NCBI GenBank assembly: GCA_023897205.1
Contig: JAHWDD010000004.1
Location: 5,022,001-5,086,000, forward strand
Direction: 5' to 3'
Length of the DNA: 64,000 nucleotides
Source of the DNA: Exophiala sp. HKRS030
Taxonomy: Eukaryota; Ascomycota; Eurotiomycetes; Chaetothyriales; Herpotrichiellaceae
This document shows, piece by piece, positions 32,819 to 43,599 of this stretch. A program made the translations under genes and the position numbers. The notes below the pieces were generated by a model. That model was not told where the DNA came from. It saw only the letters and a program-made list of their open reading frames with translations, and did not search any database. Each line of letters begins with the position of its first letter. Within the stretch, counting starts at the first letter, position 1.

Positions 32819-34839
32819 ATGGTGGCAGCGCCCCAGGCCTTCTCAAAGATAACGTCCGAGTCCATCCAGAATGACAAGGCTCGACATAGTCAGCATCCTC
32901 CAGCAGGCAAACCACTGTTCTCTGAACGCAAAGTTCGCATCATATGTATCGGTGCCGGTGCCTCGGGTCTATGCTTCGCCTATAAACTGCAACGATCTTT
33001 TCGGAACTTTGAGCTGATAATATACGAGAAGAACCCAGCGGTCTCTGGTACCTGGTGGGAGAATACCTATCCCGGGTGAGTTTGCCTCCAGGCTATGTAC
33101 CTGCTATCTAACGGCAAAATCAAGATGTGCTTGCGATGTTCCTGCTCATAACTACACCTTCTCCTGGGAACCATCGGTAGATGCCACCGCTGTCTATGTC
33201 TCGTCACAAGAATTATTCCAGTACTTCGACAGATTTGCGACCAAGTATAACCTGCACAAGTACGTCCAGCTAGAGCATCAGGTCATTGGAGCAAAGTGGA
33301 ACGGAAATTCGTGGAACGTGGACATCCAAAACCGCACGAATGATCACGTCTTTCAGGCACAATGTGATATTCTGATCAACGCTTCCGGCATCCTGAACAA
33401 CTGGAAATGGCCGATTATCCCCGGTCTCAATGAATTCAAAGGACAGCTGTTGCACAGTGCGAATTGGAATTCAAATGTCGATCTACACGGAAAAACGGTG
33501 GGGTTGATTGGGAACGGGTAAGTGGTCGAACTCTTCCCGACGAATTTCAGCATATTTCAAAGTTTCCCATGACTGATTATCATCACAGGTCTTCGGGGAT
33601 CCAGATATTGCCCGCTATTCAACCTGAAGTCAATAAAGTAGTCACCTTCATCCGAGGCGCAACCTGGATTTCACCAGTCCAGGGACTCGATCAACACAAC
33701 TACACCGAGGAAGAACGGCGCTTGTTCCGCAACGAACCTTCCCAATTAACGGTATACCGTAAAATGAACGAGACCAGTATGAACTGCCTCTTCGGAACCT
33801 TTATCAAAGGGTCCAAGACTCAGCTCGACACCCGCGTCGACCTGACAACAAAGATGCGAACGAAACTAAAAGGTACAGGGCTGGAATCCAAGCTCATCCC
33901 ACAGTGGAGTCCTGGCTGTCGTAGATTGACGCCAGGAATCAACTATCTCGAGGCCCTCGGTCAACCGAACGTGCAAGTGGTCGCTGGGGAGGTCAGTCGC
34001 ATTACAGAGACTGGATGTACCGACAAGAATGGTGTCTCGCATCCACTGGATGTATTGATCTGTGCTACTGGCTTCGACGTATCGTTTAAGCCTCGCTTTC
34101 CCATTGTCGGTTTAACTGGGGATCTGCAGAACCAGTGGGCAAAGGAACCAAAGAGTTATCTAGGAACTGCGGCCGCCGGTGTACCCAACTACATGCTCTT
34201 CTTGGGACCCAACTGCCCTATAGGGAATGGTCCGGTGCTACGAGTTATTGGTAAGAAGAACCACTGATACGTTGCAGGCGCTCATCCCCCAATCATCAAT
34301 GGAGCTTCACTAACTTACTCCCCCTCACAGAGGTCCAGGCCGATTACATGTTACACTGGATCGATCGTTGGCAGACGGAGAACATCCGCAGCTTCTCTCC
34401 CAAAGTGGCCGCGGTGGATGACTTTGTGGAGCACGTCAACGACTATATGAACTGCACCGTGTGGACGGAAGACTGTCGGTCATGGTACAAGAACGGCACC
34501 GCGGACGGCAGGGTCACCGCCCTCTGGCCCGGTAGTTCCCTGCATTTCATGGAGACAATGGAATATCCTCGCCACGATGACTTTGATGTCACTTACAATG
34601 GCAATCGTTTCTCGTGGATGGGTAATGGCTACAGCCAGACAGAATTGGACTCTGGTGCAGACTGGGCTTATTACATTCGTGATGCAGATGATAGCCCTGC
34701 CCTAGGGAGGTCTATGCGCAGAATCGCAAAGACTGGCCGAGATGAAAACCACACAAAGGAATCAGTTACTGCTGAGGAGAAGAAGCCGACGAGTGAAGTT
34801 CGAGAGATTCAAACGAATGGTCCTATAGTTGCTGCGTAG
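32819..34839 (+). CDS. FAD-dependent Baeyer-Villiger-type monooxygenase
   Basis: Exons 32819-33075, 33125-33517, 33589-34250 and 34331-34839; 606 residues. The first Rossmann motif is GAGASGLCFAYKL, followed by GTWWENTYPGCACDVPAHNY, characteristic of class B flavin monooxygenases. The Baeyer-Villiger fingerprint FxGxxxHxxxW is present as FKGQLLHSANW, and the NADPH motif GNGSSGIQ is formed across intron 2. LICATGFD follows. The C-terminal part (TALWPGSSLHFMETM) resembles the sterigmatocystin/aflatoxin cluster enzymes StcW/AflW. Insertion of oxygen next to a ketone is expected. The substrate is unknown. It is divergent from the amidohydrolase. Confidence 0.92.
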
Positions 34840-35987
34840 GAAGAAGTAAGTAGACAGGAAACATCATCGTGTAGGTTAGAAAGCTTTTAGTTAAAGAAGG
34901 GGGCTCTATGAAGCAATGCCTTCTTCTTTTCTCTTCATGGTAGTTAGCGGGGATGAAATGGGAGATGGCAGTTATAACGCTAAATGCGAGACTTGTCGTA
35001 TTTAATATTGTAGTTGTGGTCGCTAGATAAGCGAATTGATATCTCATAGGGTCAGGCACTCCGAAGAGAACCAATCTATTAATTCTAACTACACCACGAC
35101 CCGTTCTAGATCCTTCCTGATATCGACATATGTAGAGGTTGCATATATACTATAAGTGAAACCCTTAACACCATCGAACTCGCTGTCTTGGTAAGTGCAC
35201 TAGGACCGTTTAGAGTGCATCCAGTTACGCGGAGGGTTCTAAGAAGTCATGGGAGGGTCAAGGACTACGAGGACATCAGCAAGTGGCTGCCGCGGATCAG
35301 GTGAAGCCGAAATCAATTCCTTTCAATTAGGAACATCTACTGTAATATCGTGTGCAGTTAATGGCCATCAGAAATTCTCCTATATGATAGAGGGAGGTGA
35401 GCGGACCTCAAGAGCGGCGTGGCGCGGGTAAGACGCCAAGGGCGGTGGGCAGTCGATTTACCATCTCTTGAGCCGCCAATAATCGTCCCCTTTGATCGGG
35501 ACTAATCTCATTGGCAAATTTCTGATTCGGGCCAAAATCGAGAGGATCTGGGACGGCGAAGCGCCTGGTGCTGCCCAAACAAAAACAAACGGCCCCCAGT
35601 TTCGTGTGTCTTGTGGCTGGTTTCAGACCGACTTGTGCAGCACGAGGTGAATAAAGCCTACTAGAGACGCCCCCCGCCATCAGCTGAAATTACCTTCTTG
35701 CCCTCTACTTCTCTTTTCCCTCTTCTTGTCACTGACTGCGACTTTCTCAAAATCAGATCTACCCATTATTACCGAAGGATTCATCGCTTAGCAGGGATTC
35801 ATTCTTTTCCATTATTGTCTTGCTGTGGCTGCGCTGCCCCCGACTCCATAACTGACTGGGCGTTCTTTTACCCCACCTCCAGCCGCCAGATCGATCACCG
35901 AGTTTCCCGACAGGGCTGAGAGAGATTGAGAGAGATTCACTAGCGGAGGGGTGAACCGTTGAAAGACCGTGCTCGCCACGTCCGAAA
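34840..35987. other. Intergenic region
   Basis: 3' flank of the monooxygenase gene and promoter of the gene at 35988. The last 60 bp before the ATG carry a GAGAGATT repeat. A minus-strand frame at 35408-35680 has no recognisable domain and was left out. Confidence 0.45.
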
Positions 35988-37665
35988 ATGCCACGAACAG
36001 CATATTACACCGACTCGGAGGATGAATACGTGTTGATGCCAGTTCGCAGTCATGCGGAGAGCGAATACAGAGGACGGCGACGGCCAACACGAGTGGTGGA
36101 GAGGGTCGTGGAGCCAGAAGAGGTGGTGATCAACAATCATCTGGTGGTGCCTGGCGGATCACGCCCTCGTGCGGCCAGTACAGGAGGAGGGCAGGCTCCC
36201 ATGACCATCAATATTGCTGCCTCGGATCGTGGACACAGCAGAAGCCACAGCCGCCATCGTCGTGATTACGAAAGTTGTTCCTCCGGCTCGGATCACTACA
36301 GCGCACGGTCCAGGTCGCGACACCGACACCGAGATCGACGACCGGAAAGCAAAGTGTACGAAGATGACCTGGCGTATAGCTTACGTAAAGAGCTGGATCT
36401 GGCACGCCAACGCCGGGACGAGGACAAATACAACAGGGACCGTGATGCCGACCGAAAGAGATGGCAGGCGGAGGAGGAAGACAAGAAGAGAAGGAGGGAG
36501 AAAGAGAAAGAGGCCATCTTGCTTGAGGCGAAGCTAGAAGAGGAGAGGAAGAAAAAGGCCGCAGAAGAGCTGAGGCAGAAGATCCTCAAGGACGAAGAGG
36601 AGAAGCAAAGAAAGGAAAAGGAGAAGAAGGCCGAGGAGGAAGAATTCGAGAGGAAAGTGAAGGAGAAGTTTATGAATGCCGGTATGCTGGAACCCCCTTG
36701 TGATAATTATTATCGTCGCGGTGGTGGTGGTGGTGGTGGTTTTGGCCGCTACTGGTAGTTATGCCTGGTGTTGCCACTGATCTGGGTTGTTTCTGGTCTA
36801 TTCTGATGGGAGCATCTTGCGATGCGCATCGGGGATCACAGTGGGTATGGGCATATCGTGCGACTAAGCCGGTGCCGGTGCTAGTGATGTCGCTGCAGGC
36901 ACTTACTTCCCTTCATGTGACGACGATTCGAGATATTTTGATGAGAATGGTTGGCTAATTCTTTTTGGTTTGTGTGACACTACAGGCTACAGTCCCGAGT
37001 ATATTGAGGAGATCTTGCACAAGAAGAAGCAGGAAAAAGCCAACGCGGCGCTCGCTATTGATCTTCACCGCCCGACGTACATCAAGGTCAATCGAAAGTA
37101 TCTACATCCAGACACGTTGGATTATTACGGGTTGCCTTGGGAATGGGATTCGGTGAGTCGTTCTCTTCTTTTCCCGCTCTTCCATTCAAATGGTTCCTGT
37201 TGTTTGTCGAAGGCGGGAAAGTGCCGAAAAGTTGTACAATAATATGGCGTTTGTGTGAACTGCTGATGGTTACACCGTCAGACGGGCGCCGGACTTGCCT
37301 GTACCATCGTGAATCAAGCAGGAAGCCTGTGGGGATCTTTAAGTTGGTCGGGTGGTTGGTGTTGATGTGCAAACGAGCAATGTGCTAACCAGGCCGGCGT
37401 TTTTTTTACTCTTTAGCGTGACACGGAATACATCATCATCAAAAAGTACATCGACAACACCTTCCAGGACGAACTGTTTGAACACACACGGCGATTGAAG
37501 GAACGAAAACTGATCACGGGTCCGTACGTCAAGGAGACCAAGACCATCACGACTCTGACACCCAACGACCACTCGTATGTCAAGAAGGGTGACAAGATGT
37601 ACGTTGTGCGCGAGAAGAGTAAGAGTCCCAGTCGAAGTCGGCGAAGTAGTTGGATGTTCACTTGA
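35988..37665 (+). CDS. Fungal DUF8035-like protein with basic coiled-coil region
   Basis: Exons 35988-36681, 36986-37152 and 37417-37665; 369 residues. The N-terminus (YYTDSEDEYVLMPV) is followed by an Arg/Ser/His-rich stretch, then about 110 residues of charged Glu/Lys/Arg helix. Exon 2 begins GYSPEYIEEILHKKK, and the conserved C-terminal block contains RPTYIKVNRKYLHPDTLDYYGLPWEWD and DTEYIIIKKYID, which I recall from the fungal DUF8035 family of unknown function; that assignment is from memory. The C-terminus is SKSPSRSRRSSWMFT. Introns of 304 and 264 bp are long for this window. If intron 1 is retained, the frame instead ends in a Gly-rich tail at 36758. Confidence 0.78.
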
Positions 37666-39657
37666 GCTGTGTGAACCACTGACGTGAAGGATGATAATGG
37701 AATGCACTGGACCGGGGAGGTCTGGATAGTTGATGGTATGAGGCATCAATGGGTGGCATAAAGCCACGGATGCAATCTCCAACTCACTCAAGTCCCTGTA
37801 ACGATTTTTACGACCTCAGGTTTTTTTTTTCTTTAGGTACATTGGGTTTGGTTTTGGTTTGATATGATTTGCACGCCAAGAGTGATTGATGATGGTGGCC
37901 TTTTTTTGGCAAGGGATTAGATGCATGGCGTGTGCTTGAATCTATCTTTTACGCTAGTGCATATGTATGTACTCATCCATCAGGAGTAAATCTGTACCCA
38001 GCATGCCGTATTGGCGAACGTATTGTATTGAAACGCGCTACCTTGTACGGAGTACGGAGTGATTTGCAAGGTGAGCATTGTCACCGGTGCTCCATAAGTC
38101 ACGAGAGTGTTTCGGGGCTCGCGGCGCCAACTCGTCCTCCGACGAGCGAAAGACGTAGGCCGACTTCTGTCGATGTGTTGGCTAGCCTCGTGCACTTTTT
38201 TTTCCCTTCCAGTCTCGACACTTTGGAGGGTGGAGGTCACGGTCAAGTGCCGACTGCTTCGTCTACCCTCCTCAAATAATTCATTACTCCGTAATACTGG
38301 AGAATGTGAGTAGTAGTGGGAGGCGTGGTAGACCACACTAGACACCTTTAGTTAGGTAAGTACCTAGGTACCTTGATACCTAATAGGTGCGGTTGCTCAT
38401 GACCATAGTCAAAAGCCAGAGGTACCTTGTGGAGGCGTCCGGTGGCGAGGGGCACTTTATTGGGCCCCGTGGACGAGGTACCCCTCCGTACCATCCTTTG
38501 TATCGAGAGGGGTCTTTCTACCGTGGCGAGCTTGGTTTTTGGTCTTTTCGCAGCTCAAAGAGATGGAGGAAGTAGAGAGGGCGCATTCTTGGATCTTCAG
38601 TGAGTGAAAGAAAGAGAGAGCCCTTTGTGATTGTGATATTGTTGGTAGACGATTAACAAATTACCTCCTTCACAGTGTCTCGGTACGTTGGTAGATCGTA
38701 GAGGTACAACAAAATTCATGTTTTTTGTACGGCAAAACCAATAGTACATATGTACAAGTACATTCGCCGGCCGTACCACGTTACCTCAAGTCTTGTTATC
38801 TTCCGGCCGTCCACACTTTGGGTTCTTTGTATCTTGTCCATACCCACCAACATAGATACCAAGTACGAGTACAGTACAGTACACTCTGGAGTACAAGGGG
38901 AGTAGGTACCCAGGTATGTACTCCAGTCTAGCGAGAGATTTAGGGGCATCATTCGTCGCCTCGAGGGCTTCGAGGGTTCCACCAGGGTGGCGATTATCGC
39001 CTTGTTGTCTGATGAAAATCAGAACTTCCTACCGTGTTAGGCAGTCGAGGGCCCCGAAAAGGGCAAATATGGACCGAGAGAAGGAGGGGGGAGGCAGTTG
39101 CCTCGTGGCGGCGCCCTGGCAAAAAGCGGGCAAGGCGGGCACTATGAGATAGCCTCTTGATCGGTAGCTAGTTTGACTTGTAGAGGAGGGGAGAAGACAG
39201 GATATCCACGAAAGGTGGGGTCTGGCCACTGAAATAGCACAAAAAAGAAGAGAAGCCCCTACAGACACCAAGCAAGAGATAGAGGTGAGAGGGTGGTAGT
39301 GGTGGTGGCAAATTAAAGAGTACGAGTACTGAGTACGGGTGTACAACTTACTCTGTAAACGGAGAGGGGCATGGGAGATGGGGGGATCCCCCCGGTACTG
39401 TAGTAGGTTGGTAATTCGTAGACTGGTCCAGACTCTCATCTCAGGGTCCGGGACGGAGTACGAGTACACTTGCCTACATACAACAAACAAGTACGCAAAA
39501 TAGTATTGTATGGCCATCTTAGTAAGAATTACTTGGGCCTTAGAAGGGCCCTACCTAAGTCTCATTGTTACTGCTCCGTACATCTCTCCAGCGACATGTG
39601 GGTTATATCTCCGTGGATGTGAATTTGGTTGCATCAATGCGGCACTCATGGTCACTT
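37666..39657. other. Long intergenic region rich in short palindromes
   Basis: About 2 kb with no supported gene. TACGGAGTA at 38046-38054 (followed by an overlapping near copy), TACTCCGTA at 38285-38293 with ATTAC/GTAAT arms, and the palindrome GTACCTAGGTAC at 38360-38371 lie within 330 bp. Around 38870-38930 GTAC is repeated many times. Longer frames on either strand lack domains. Confidence 0.5.
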
Positions 39658-40219
39658 AAGCCCACAAAGCTCTCGCGAAAAAGGGTGTCGTTGGCGTGCG
39701 TGGCCTGTCGAGCTGCCCATGTAAAAAGCTGCGCCAAAAGTCCTTGCGCTCCGTGTTTTCAGGAAGGCATCACTGCGTCTACGCCCAATCTCGAAGGGGG
39801 AGGTCTTGACCGGTCTGCTTCAGCTGCAAGACGCCGCCTCACAACATGCACTACAATTGCCATGCCGAATGGCCTCCAGCCAGATGTCCCTCTATCTACT
39901 ACGTCCGGCGAGTCGACCATCGGGCACGACTCGAAGCGGCGACGACACATTTCTGCATCACCATCCCTTGGCTGTAACTCTTCATCACCTCGAGAGAGTG
40001 CTGGCCTCGAGAAGCTTACATGAGCTTCAGACCATTGCGAGAGAAGTGTTGGACTTCATTCAACCACAACAACAGAATGGACTCGCACATTCAAGCGGGA
40101 CGATTGTTGATGTCCATCAAGACAGCATGCTTCCCGCGGCGCCTGCAGAAAAGTGTCTTGAACTATCTCAACTTCGAACATCTGCAACTCCCCGACCTGT
40201 ATTGGCTCCTAGCCTGTGA
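39658..40219 (+). pseudogene. Decayed Zn2Cys6 transcription factor fragment
   Basis: At 39675-39770 the frame reads RKRVSLACVACRAAHVK, then CAKSPCAPCFQEGIT, which is the start of a Zn2Cys6 binuclear cluster with an extra residue before the third Cys and no sixth Cys. The missing Cys and the typical CVYAQSRRG continuation lie in a neighbouring frame from about 39774, and GGLDRSASAARRRL returns to the first frame after a G run near 39797-39801. This looks like one lost and one gained base. Downstream, frames to 40219 have scattered resemblance to a regulatory domain (DDTFLHHHPLAVTLHHL) but stop early. No intact regulator can be built without altering the frame. A sequencing error is possible, but the extra residue and the lack of a full regulatory domain favour decay. 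Confidence 0.6.
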
Positions 40220-40697
40220 ATAGTTGTCTGGTCTGGTTTTATCGGAATTTTTCTGCAATTCGCGGCTATCCGAATCGGTGCAGCACCATGATTCCGCTTT
40301 TTTCATGTCTTGCCCTTGAGGCTGGACCCACATCTATACCCGTGAGGCAGCAAGGCTCCGAGGCTACTTATCGCTGTGACAACGTAAGATGAACAACATC
40401 TCGAGGAGAAACAACATTCGGACATCCGTAAAGGAGTCGTGAACTGGTGCGCCTACGTAACATGGTCAAAAGACGGCACGAGCACTGTTACAATCTTTGG
40501 CCTGCCGCGTCCGGGTAATCGGTGAGGATTCTGTACGATTTGCCGATGCCCGGGTACCCAATTTCTAGATCTTACCCGCAACGGTCTTATTGCATGTCGG
40601 TGACTAGCAGATTCATGCATTTACCTCCGCTCCTGGATAACGACAGATGATACGCAACAAACCATTTTGATCGCTGCTCGATATTACCTTTGGAAAA

Positions 40698-41897
40698 ATG
40701 ACAGCAGCTTTCGCGAACCAAAGCACAATAGGTGTCCTTCTCCTCGGTGCTACTGGATCCTTGGGCTCACGTATTTTGTGGGCTCTGCTCGAAAGACCTT
40801 TCATCAATGTCACTGCTGTCGTGAGGAATCGGAACAAGTTGAAAGAGGCCACCTCGCATCACCAGCAGCCATGCCGACAGATTTCAGGAACTGCTCCTCC
40901 TTCGCCGAGAGAACGACTCTCCATCATCGAGGGAAGCGCCACAGATTCTGGACTGCTTGCTCGACTCATACAAGAAAGGGAAATCCGGGTCCTGGTCAAT
41001 GCAGCAGGCCATGCTCCCATGTTTGCACGAAATGGTTCTGGTACCGTTGCTGATGGGGAAAACAAGGCCCAGAGCATTGATAATGAAGTTGCGTGTATCG
41101 TACGTGCTTCAATCGACGCCGTACACGAAGTAGGAGGCTCAGGCACAGGCGGTACAAGCGACTTGAAAATGAGAGGATGGTTTATTGGAGGAATGTTGCT
41201 GTTGGACTTGCCTGGAACTAAACCAGTGGCAGGGAGTGACCAGAAAGCGCAAACTCTGGACGAATAGTACGTTGCATGATTATATCCTTTCCTTGGAGCA
41301 TCATGCCAACTTTCCCCCCCCTTATGCTTAATCTGATGATGTGACAGTCTGCCACTTTACCTGCACCACCGTCCCCTTGAGGCTATGTTACGATCGTCCG
41401 AGTATCTGGACTGGACCCTTGTCTGTCCTGCAAAGATGGTTCCACGCTCTGGAGTGTCCAACGTACCTACGTCGTCAGCTTCTCCCGGCTATGAAGACAC
41501 GCCGACTCCCACAGGCAAGGACATGCATTCTCGGGTTTTACCCACTCTCTTTGCGAGTTCCAATGTGCCTCCAAAGTGGGAGATATGGCCCTTTTTCCGA
41601 CGTATACCGTGGGGTATCGGGCCTTTGCTGGAAATCATTGCCAACTCCGCTCGATACACTGTAAGTTTCGAGGATGTAGCAGAATTTATCGTGGACGGGA
41701 TTGTACAAGATCACTTGTCTCAGGAGCAACAGAAGCAAGGCCTTCTTGAGGTTTACCAAAACGACCACAACAGCGACCAGGCTGAGACTCAAGAGCCTAC
41801 GGTCGGGCAAGGACGAGGAAGCGAAATCAGTGGCGAGAGAGGTGCAGTATGGATCAATACAAAGATTGGCCTCATTGCTGCTTCGGGCAACAATTGA
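40698..41897 (+). CDS. NAD(P)-binding Rossmann-fold protein (NmrA/atypical SDR-like)
   Basis: Exons 40698-41266 and 41348-41897; 372 residues. The N-terminus has the dinucleotide motif GVLLLGATGSLGSRIL, then VTAVVRNRNKL, as in NmrA-like and other atypical SDRs. RVLVNAAGHAP follows. Across the intron comes LDEYLPLYLHHRPLEAMLRSSEYLDWTLVCPAKM, where the YLDWTLVCP part is typical of NmrA/NAD(P)H-binding proteins reading out to a substrate pocket. VSFEDVAEFIVDGI is the usual late motif. There is no canonical YxxxK site. A regulatory or reductase role is possible; no substrate can be named. It begins about 480 bp after the decayed regulator. Confidence 0.82.
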
Positions 41898-42852
41898 CGG
41901 TAAGCGAGAGAGGAGAGAAGAGGATACGAGAGTTGAGACTTTTTGCAAGTATCGAGTTCTACTCGGTACATGGCCCAGATCCAGTATATATTTCCTCTAC
42001 AGATCATGCCGATAGATGCCTTAGGTACCTATTTAGAGATTCTCACCTGCAGGTGAAGATGATCCCTTGCATCCGTCCTTAGAGGTTAGTAAGCATTCCG
42101 CCAGGCGTCCCCAAGGCCTTCTTAGCGAGCTTAACACAGGAACAGGGACTCGTCTATTGGGCTGACTTGTCCGACGACTACGGAAGTGACGAAGACGGGG
42201 TTCCTGGATGTGGAAGCGTCATAGCAAAGGTTTTACTACGGCAATTGATTGTATGGTCGGACTTTGGTGTTACCCATAGCTTTTTTTCTTGCCTCTTGTG
42301 CCTTTGGTTGATAGCTGAGATTGAGTGCATTTCGCTAAGACAACAGCATCTCAGGAGTGGTGAGCATTGATACCCACAGACCCCCTGTCATATGTTTTAT
42401 TTGTACATAGGGACCTGGTTCATGCTACGATGATGGTCTGTCCGCAATGGCGTCCGCCACCGGACAATCAAAAACAATAATCAACAATTCATTTATTGAA
42501 CTCTCGCCGTCTCTATGGAAAAGCCAGCCTCAGCCCGTGCCTTTTTTTCCTGCCTGACATCAACCATAACTTACTTCAAGTTCTTTACCTTTGCACGAGG
42601 GCTTTGATGTGTACAAACTGAGCCGGCATCAACCTTGCACTTTGATTGTTGTAGGCTTTCCGGGCACCTGAGATCCCCCGCATCCGAGCCCTCTGCCGAA
42701 GCTCCCAGGCGCCCCCGAAACCCACGACCAGCCACTTCCACCACCAAAGCTTCCGCAGCTGTCTCTCACTCCTCTACCCCTGGGCCCTGCATCTGCGCCC
42801 CCAAACAAAGACTCACTCGAGACACGGCCACCCGCACGTCAAGATCGGCCAA
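41898..42852. other. Intergenic region
   Basis: Between the Rossmann protein and the DUF3602 gene. The palindrome TAGGTACCTA is at 42022-42031. The last 200 bp are C-rich and pyrimidine-rich, as expected of a promoter and 5' UTR. No gene is supported. Confidence 0.5.
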
Positions 42853-43599
42853 ATGGCGGCGCAACAGTCGTGGGCAGCATGGCTGCTCGACTCATATGCC
42901 TCGTCGGTCTCCCCAGTGACTTCAGACTCTCCCTACCGTCACCACGAAGCGTCCGACTCGATATCCGAGTCTCCACACACGACGTCCTCCGGTGACTCGA
43001 GTTCGTTGAGCCCCATGTCCTCGATCTCGAATTCCTCTGCCTACGGCCCTTATGTACGTACTGGCCGCGGGGGAGCCGGCAATTTCACGTGGGAAACCAA
43101 CATCAAGTCTCCCAAGATATCAGAGATCGATCTTGAAGCTCAGAACAACAAACACTCCTCCCTCGCCGACCGTCGGAAAGCGGCCGCGAAATTAGAAAAT
43201 ATCAATACCAAACGAGCCGTCCACAAGCACACTCGGCAGTCCTCCGGGGGTTTCTTGTCCGTCGGCCGCGGCGGCGCAGGGAATTATGCCTCTAGCAATG
43301 AGATCGCACCTCCCAAACGAAGTCCCAGCCTCCCCGTGAGCATGAGCGCAAGTGGAAGCAGGAACCCCAGCCCGACCAGTCAATTCTTCATGCCTCCTGG
43401 TCGAGGAGGGGCGGGGAATTATGCAAATGCAGCCGACGTGACCGCGCGCAACGAGACCGAGAAAGAGCAGCAAGAGCGACTTGCCGCAGAACAGAGGAGG
43501 GAGCAGATCGTCGAAGAGGTCGATGGACTACTTCAGCCGCCACCCGGAGCCTGGCTTGGTGGAAGAAGAAAGAGCGAAATAGCGTTCGAAGCTGTGTGA
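42853..43599 (+). CDS. DUF3602 protein with GRGGAGN repeats (Par32-like)
   Basis: A 248-residue intronless frame from ATG 42853. The motif GRGGAGNF/Y occurs three times, near residues 73, 142 and 188, spaced by Ser-rich, disordered sequence with basic patches. This repeat defines the DUF3602 family; its yeast member Par32 (Amu1) is phosphorylated under TORC1 control and inhibits the ammonium transporters Mep1 and Mep3. A similar phospho-regulated role in nitrogen signalling is inference. The C-terminal part is charged (KEQQERLAAEQRREQIVEEVD). No membrane segment or signal peptide. Confidence 0.88.
   Translation: MAAQQSWAAWLLDSYASSVSPVTSDSPYRHHEASDSISESPHTTSSGDSSSLSPMSSISNSSAYGPYVRTGRGGAGNFTWETNIKSPKISEIDLEAQNNKHSSLADRRKAAAKLENINTKRAVHKHTRQSSGGFLSVGRGGAGNYASSNEIAPPKRSPSLPVSMSASGSRNPSPTSQFFMPPGRGGAGNYANAADVTARNETEKEQQERLAAEQRREQIVEEVDGLLQPPPGAWLGGRRKSEIAFEAV

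Noticed and set aside
35408..35680. 90-codon minus-strand frame
   Set aside because: No domain and no introns that extend it; likely chance.
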